Origin: Opitutaceae bacterium BACL24 MAG-120322-bin51
GTDB lineage: Bacteria > Verrucomicrobiota > Verrucomicrobiia > Opitutales > Coraliomargaritaceae
Length of the DNA: 64,000 bases
Reading direction: 5' to 3'
NCBI GenBank assembly: GCA_905182465.1
Contig: CAJJBI010000003.1
Span: 124,001 to 188,000, forward strand
Positions within the stretch are counted from its first letter, which is position 1. Each line of letters opens with the position of its first letter. A program made the translations under genes and the position numbers. Below are positions 60,224-64,000 of this stretch, in pieces. The notes beneath the pieces were generated by a model, which ran no database searches, was not told the origin of the DNA, and saw nothing but the letters and a program-made list of their open reading frames with translations.

Positions 60224-60304
60224 CTATTCTTCAGTTTCTAACATGACCTTTGCTCTATAAAACTTCTTACTAGTGCCAGGGTCTGCGTAAAGACTTGCAT
60301 CGAC
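60224..60304 (-). pseudogene. Remnant of S-D-L-W C-terminal module
   Basis: A 27-codon frame bounded by stops reads LVDASLYADPG, then TSKKFYRAKVMLETEE. It matches the end of the shared C-terminal module (compare NLVNTSPCLDPVTSKKFF at 63.8 kb). The upstream part of the gene is gone. The rest of the 59669-60482 gap shows no further gene. Confidence 0.5.
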
Positions 60305-60397
60305 TAGCTATTATCCATCGCGCTCACTTCATTACCTTATCTTGAACTAAGAAGACGAACCCTGAGGTCACGCAAAAGAAACTGTTTACTTGCCCAT

Positions 60398-60509
60398 AAA
60401 CACAAAGATCCAACCCGCGGTAGCGGATTGGATCCTGAGTAGCTCTAACTACTCATGAAGTGTTTAAGTAAGCTAGGCTTTACTAATCCGCTAGCTTCAC
60501 GCGGAAGAA
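60398..60509. repeat. 3' cassette repeat, part 1, copy A
   Basis: Terminator, stop codon and last ~9 codons, nearly identical (about four differences and one single-base gap) to 61907-62019. A 28-base trace of the same start is at 63670-63697. Confidence 0.85.
60403..60434 (-). terminator. Terminator of the 60.5-kb secreted-protein gene
   Basis: GATCCAATCCGC pairs with GCGGGTTGGATC around TACC, followed on the minus strand by TTTGTGTTT. The U-run is weak but the stem is strong. Confidence 0.65.
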
Positions 60510-61649
60510 CTGACTGTCATCACTTGGATCAAGAGTTACCGTGAATGGCACTGCAGCTCCCAAATCTGACCACGAGCCTAAGTCCTGACTTTCCTCCATT
60601 TGCAGACTTACAGTAGCTGAACCATCTGATACTGCTATCAAAGTGGAACCTACTCTTAAATCGATGAGGTCTTGCTCGGTGAGACCGCCTGTAGAGCCGT
60701 CACCTACACTGTAGTTATTAGCTGTGAGCCATGTGTCTAAGTTTGTAGCGTTAACCCATGTATCGTTTAGATACGTAGCTAGCAATGCGTCATTAAATCC
60801 AGGGTGGACATCATCGCCATCGCCTACCCCATCGCCGTCTGTATCGCCGTCGTCCACATTAACGCTCCACTGGTCGAGACCACTCACCAGGCCGGAAGCT
60901 TGATTGCCAGAGCGTAATCCAGCATAAATTCCGTCCCCATCTAGAGAAGCTCCAAAGTCAGCGGAAGTGAATGACTGAGTATTGCTACTCACCTCGGTGC
61001 TTCCTGCGCCATCTACTCCCAGATCTGTAACAACATAACCCCAATCAAAGGTATCTGTGCCTGTTCGAGTAAGAGTCAAATCAAACTGCAACATGTTGGT
61101 CCCGGTATAAGCAAAATTCGAGTATTTCTGCTCACCGTTAGCACCGTCTATAAAGGGTCTTAGTGTCGTAGATATATTACCAAGACCGTCATTAGCAGTT
61201 AGGCTATTAAATATCTGCAGCTGAAAAGCGTCTGAAGTGGGGGTCCCCCCTCCACCTGTAGTGGGGTTTGCAACATGTGACTCTACGTTATTCGTAAACC
61301 CCATCATAAAGGGCACATTCTGATCATAGGTGTTTGCCAGATTGTTGTTAGTGAATACAATCGATTGGGTAATAGTCGTACCAATTCCACCAGTCAGGGC
61401 CTGTTTCCAGTTTATGGCGCGATAATTTCCATTAAAATCCAAAGCACCATCGCCGGCAATACCCCCGGTCGGATTATGGGCAAAAGCTCCGAGGAGCTTA
61501 AAGGTTGTGTCGTTGGTATGATCCGCCGCATCGTTGAAGTTCACATCCAAGGTTTTGGATGTTTCGGTGATTCCAGCATAAGCCGAACTAATCATCGCTG
61601 CCGATAGTGCAGCGAGAGAGGAAATTGAGGTTATGGTTTTCTTGTTCAT
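60483..61649 (-). CDS. Secreted protein with LamG-like domain, Ca-binding repeats and S-D-L-W C-terminal module
   Basis: Intact secreted protein of 388 aa. The signal peptide runs to ISSAYAG. A beta-rich domain (~25-265; KTLDVNFNDAADHTND, FMMGFTNNVESH, SGLDQWSVNVDDG) resembles concanavalin-like lectin folds. Then comes a thrombospondin-3-type calcium repeat, DTDGDGVGDGDDVHPG. The final ~100 residues are LLATYLNDTWVNATNLDTWL, LTEQDLIDLRVGSTLI, QMEESQDLGSW and SQFFRVKLAD. This end is nearly identical to that of the 62.0-kb gene. It may bind a glycan or serve the cell surface, but no catalytic motif is seen. Confidence 0.85.
   Translation of the reverse strand: MNKKTITSISSLAALSAAMISSAYAGITETSKTLDVNFNDAADHTNDTTFKLLGAFAHNPTGGIAGDGALDFNGNYRAINWKQALTGGIGTTITQSIVFTNNNLANTYDQNVPFMMGFTNNVESHVANPTTGGGGTPTSDAFQLQIFNSLTANDGLGNISTTLRPFIDGANGEQKYSNFAYTGTNMLQFDLTLTRTGTDTFDWGYVVTDLGVDGAGSTEVSSNTQSFTSADFGASLDGDGIYAGLRSGNQASGLVSGLDQWSVNVDDGDTDGDGVGDGDDVHPGFNDALLATYLNDTWVNATNLDTWLTANNYSVGDGSTGGLTEQDLIDLRVGSTLIAVSDGSATVSLQMEESQDLGSWSDLGAAVPFTVTLDPSDDSQFFRVKLAD
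60637..60853. repeat. 3' cassette repeat, part 2, copy A
   Basis: This 217-base block differs from 62147-62363 by one base that I can see. It encodes the Ca-repeat and the NDTWVNATNL...RVGSTLI part of the C-terminal module. The stretch between part 1 and part 2, encoding the last ~40 residues, is diverged. Confidence 0.88.
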
Positions 61650-61657
61650 GTGTATAT

Positions 61658-61663
61658 GGGGTT
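61658..61663 (-). promoter_or_regulatory. AACCCC leader element
   Basis: AACCCC on the minus strand, 8 bases before the ATG at 61649. Confidence 0.45.
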
Positions 61664-61911
61664 AAGAAGTTAAGTATACGAAACGTGAATGAGTGCACAA
61701 GTGTAAAACATTTGTAATATAACAGATTACAGTCAATCGGGATAGGTCATTTTGCGCATAAAGGAGGATGTTTTGCGTAGATTCATGATGAGGTTAATGA
61801 AACCACTTAATAGGACATGAAGGGCTTAAAATCTCTAGCTCCTGCCCTAGCCGCCTGCTAGTAGCAATACTAACTAGAATCCTCTGGCAGTGCCAGCAAG
61901 CGTCCCAAACA
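61664..61911. other. Intergenic region, no gene seen
   Basis: The non-coding gap between the two paralogous secreted-protein genes holds the promoter of the 60.5-kb gene on the right-hand side of its start and, at its end, the terminator of the 62.0-kb gene. I see no open frame with protein-like content. Confidence 0.5.
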
Positions 61912-62019
61912 CAAAGATCCAACCCACGGTAGCGGATTGGATCCTGAGTAGCTCTAACTACTCATGAAGTGTTTAGGTAAGCTAGGACTGTACTAATCCG
62001 CTAGCTTCACGCGGAAGAA
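61907..62019. repeat. 3' cassette repeat, part 1, copy B
   Basis: Counterpart of 60398-60509. Confidence 0.85.
61912..61943 (-). terminator. Terminator of the 62.0-kb secreted-protein gene
   Basis: Same stem-loop as at 60403-60434, with one stem mismatch, in front of TTTGTGTTT on the minus strand. Confidence 0.6.
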
Positions 62020-62146
62020 TGAAGCATCTCCACTCATGGGGACTGTCAGAATAGCTTGGCCATCTGCACCCATATCGGACCATGTTGTTAAGTCGCTGCT
62101 CTCCTCCATTTGGATAGTAATCGTAGCGGATCCACTAGATGCATCG

Positions 62147-62363
62147 ATCAAAGTGGAACCTACTCTTAAATCGATGAGGTCTTGCTCGGTGAGACCGCCT
62201 GTAGAGCCGTCACCTACACTGTAGTTATTAGCTGTGAGCCATGTGGCTAAGTTTGTAGCGTTAACCCATGTATCGTTTAGATACGTAGCTAGCAATGCGT
62301 CATTAAATCCAGGGTGGACATCATCGCCATCGCCTACCCCATCGCCGTCTGTATCGCCGTCGT
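62147..62363. repeat. 3' cassette repeat, part 2, copy B
   Basis: Counterpart of 60637-60853; one substitution noticed in 217 bases. Confidence 0.88.
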
Positions 62364-62833
62364 ACTGGAAACCACAATCTGATCAAGTTCAACAAAATCG
62401 GTTCCTGCAATCCAGTTGGTCGCAACCCAACGGAAATTATCGACTGTCGCATCGGATAGACCCGCGATCGTGCCCGACTGCTGCCCTCCATACTGAGTAG
62501 TCCAAAGACTACTTTCAAGCAGATAGCTACCATCATCTAGTCCCAAAGTTAGACTGATCGTAACAGGCGTTGTATCTGCCGCTGCGGCAGATACAAATCC
62601 ACCAATCGCGGTGCCGCGATCAACACCACTACTATCTGTAATTTGCCCAATTTCTCCGTCTAAAGTGACTCTTGTTCCGGCGGTGTTACCCTGGAAGCGA
62701 AGTTGAGCAATCGAAGTGCCTTCCAGCATCTCTGAAATTTATAGCAAAAAAGGCATTAGTGCCAGAGAGTTGCCAAGAAGAAAATGTCATCTCCGCTTTT
62801 ACGTAACCTCCAGTCAGGCCTAGGCCTACAGTA

Positions 62834-62914
62834 GCAGGAGCATAATCTGCGGATGCAGGAGCATAATCTGCGGATGCAGGAGCATAATCTGCGGATGCAG
62901 GAGCATAATCTGCG
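62834..62914. repeat. 21-bp in-frame tandem repeat, about 3.9 copies
   Basis: Units of 21 bases starting GCAGGAGCATAATCTGC at 62834, 62855, 62876 and 62897 (the last partial). They encode DYAPASA repeats on the minus strand. Confidence 0.95.
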
Positions 62915-62925
62915 TCACCTTCTAC

Positions 62926-62985
62926 GCCGACTTGAGCTGTGCCGACTTGAGCTGTGCCGACTTGAGCTGTGCCGACTTGAGCTGC
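62926..62985. repeat. 15-bp in-frame tandem repeat, 4 copies
   Basis: Units GCCGACTTGAGCTGT at 62926, 62941, 62956 and 62971 (last base C in the fourth). They encode AQVGT repeats on the minus strand. Only 11 bases separate them from the 21-bp array. Confidence 0.95.
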
Positions 62986-63232
62986 GGTAGGCGGCAACAC
63001 ATTCGCTCCACTTCCCGAACCTCGATTGACTGTGTATGAGTTATCAAATCCCTCGCCTGTTTGGTCAGTGCTACCAGTATTAACGAAGGTCATGCTGTTA
63101 CCGTTCACACCAACTAAGCTATTGTCGGTATAGTCCCACTGTTCAATGACTGTTCGCCCATATAGAGCCGATGCTGCAGAGAGTAGAATGATCGTGTAGA
63201 GTGTATATTTCGTAGTCATTGTTTTTTGGGGA

Positions 63233-63238
63233 GGGGTT
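63233..63238 (-). promoter_or_regulatory. AACCCC leader element
   Basis: AACCCC on the minus strand, 13 bases before the ATG at 63219; a second CCCC lies closer to the ATG. Confidence 0.45.
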
Positions 63239-63786
63239 AATTAAGTTAACTACGATGAGACGATTACTAGAAGTATTTGCAAAATCATTAAGTAATGATG
63301 ATTCACTCTAACTTGTTGTTTATGTGAACTATTCTACATTTATTCTGTTATTAATGTACTATTATCATCCTAAGCGGTAATTAGACTGCGATACGGATAA
63401 AACCCGCCCGTTGATTGTTTAAATTTACCAGATGTGTCAAAGTTCTATCGACTTACTCTCGGCTACTTCAGCTTCAGTTGCACGATTATGAAACTTATTG
63501 AGAGATTAATCTATATCTACAAATTGTGAATTAACGCACCTTAGACTCAGGTAGTGAACCGGCTGACACTTCACGTCCAGGTTCTGATTCCGCGCGTGAG
63601 GAGTTTAAAAAGCCAACCTAAGTAGAATAACTTGCCCAAAGAGCCCTATGGCTGCCTATAAAGACGCCTAAACACAAAGATCCAACCCGCAGTAGCCTAA
63701 TATACAAAAAGGTATCTATATTTTAATCCATATATTGGCCATGCCCTGCTCGGTGAATCTTCCCTCATTCCACTATCATCTTTCTT
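63239..63786. other. Intergenic region with cassette trace
   Basis: About 550 bases without a gene. A 28-base match to the start of the 3' cassette (AACACAAAGATCCAACCCGC) lies at 63670-63697, placed as the terminator trace of the module remnant at 63.8 kb. Nothing else recognisable. Confidence 0.5.
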
Positions 63787-63891
63787 CTAAAAAAACTTCT
63801 TACTAGTGACAGGGTCTAGACAAGGGCTGGTATTTACTAAGTTTGTCCATGTTTCTAAGTCAGTGGAGGCCTGTAGGCATATAAGACTACC
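63787..63891 (-). pseudogene. Remnant of S-D-L-W C-terminal module
   Basis: A frame of 34 codons bounded by stops reads LQASTDLETWTNLVNTS, then CLDPVTSKKFF. It is the typical S-x-D-L-x-x-W plus KKFF ending. In the T7 run, one base fewer would extend it as KKFFRRKMIVE, matching KKFYRAKVMLE at 60.2 kb. The upstream part of the gene is not recognisable before the window ends. Confidence 0.5.
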
Positions 63892-64000
63892 TTAACAAAA
63901 GTGTTTGCGAAAAATACTCAGTAAGTAGCGAGCATTTTTTCAGTTGTGTAATATTGCAACACCATCAGTTCGTAAACATTCGCATGGTATTCTAATTTAA

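Larger units (their letters stand above)
61993..63219 (-). pseudogene. Secreted protein with tandem repeats, Ca-binding repeat and S-D-L-W C-terminal module, frameshifted twice
   Basis: Starts MTTKYTLYTIILLSAASALY (signal peptide) at 63219. The first frame (to about 62700) holds WDYTDNSLVGVNG, four AQVGT units, four DYAPASA-type units and MTFSSWQLSGTNAFFAINFR. After a shift it continues MLEGTSIAQLRFQGNT...VELDQIVVSS. A second shift near 62345 restores the Ca-binding DGDTDGDGVGDGDD. The C-terminus is LLATYLNDTWVNATNLATWL, RVGSTLI, QMEESSDLTTW and ASFFRVKLAD. The corrected length is about 400 aa. It is a paralogue of the 60.5-kb gene with an almost identical 3' cassette. No enzymatic motif is seen. 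Confidence 0.8.

Noticed and set aside
62834-62985. Tandem repeats as a CRISPR array
   Set aside because: Units are contiguous without spacers, in frame in a coding sequence, and there are no cas genes.

Overview
The window looks like chromosomal DNA of a marine, polysaccharide-degrading member of the Verrucomicrobiota (Opitutae/Puniceicoccales, Coraliomargarita/Lentimonas-like). This is an inference from gene content: many family S1 sulfatases with GH29 fucosidases and no SusC/SusD pair, XylR-type and AraC-type regulators, a PEP-CTERM protein, and several secreted proteins with Ca-binding DxDxDG repeats and an S-x-D-L-x-x-W C-terminal module. No marker gene proves the taxon.

Layout. 0-16 kb is mostly housekeeping: the C-terminal half of GTP-type PEP carboxykinase, a sugar aminotransferase/4,6-dehydratase pair for surface glycans, a DUF1365/FAD-oxidoreductase pair with a nearby NTF2-like lipoprotein, tRNA-Tyr, prepilin peptidase, an EF-hand protein, an ABC-F ATPase, accA, a zinc-ribbon coiled-coil protein, tRNA-Arg, a frameshifted hpf, an SDR and an RluA-type pseudouridine synthase. 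16-21.2 kb is an AT-rich accessory stretch with a collagen-repeat secreted protein and a long, heavily frameshifted secreted-protein gene.

21.2-43.5 kb is a sulfated-fucan (fucoidan-like) utilisation locus. It has four sulfatases, two GH29 alpha-L-fucosidases, a PEP-CTERM protein, a XylR-like and an AraC-type regulator, FucP permease and FucU mutarotase. A tight catabolic operon follows: aldo/keto reductases, a fuconolactonase-type amidohydrolase, two zinc dehydrogenases (one resembling L-galactonate oxidoreductase LgoD) and a tagaturonate-epimerase (UxaE) family protein. Together these suggest that L-fucose is oxidised to L-fuconate and then processed as a deoxy analogue of L-galactonate, not by FucI/FucK/FucA. 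That route is the most interesting candidate system here.

44-47 kb holds a large autotransporter. 47.1-49.8 kb has two identical tRNA-Ala(GGC) genes as 109-bp direct repeats around a broken AT-rich subtilase. 49.9-58 kb returns to core genes (Cdd1-like, Lon-N-domain protein, MscS channel, ParB, LysM protein, Lgt, GlgC, GlmS). 58-64 kb has another sulfatase (frameshifted), a beta-helix protein remnant, and a family of secreted proteins and remnants sharing a C-terminal module and duplicated 3' cassettes.

Single-base frameshifts recur through the window (hpf, two sulfatases, the LgoD-like gene, cdd1, secreted proteins) and are extremely dense in two AT-rich genes. Sequencing or assembly indels are a serious alternative to biological gene decay.
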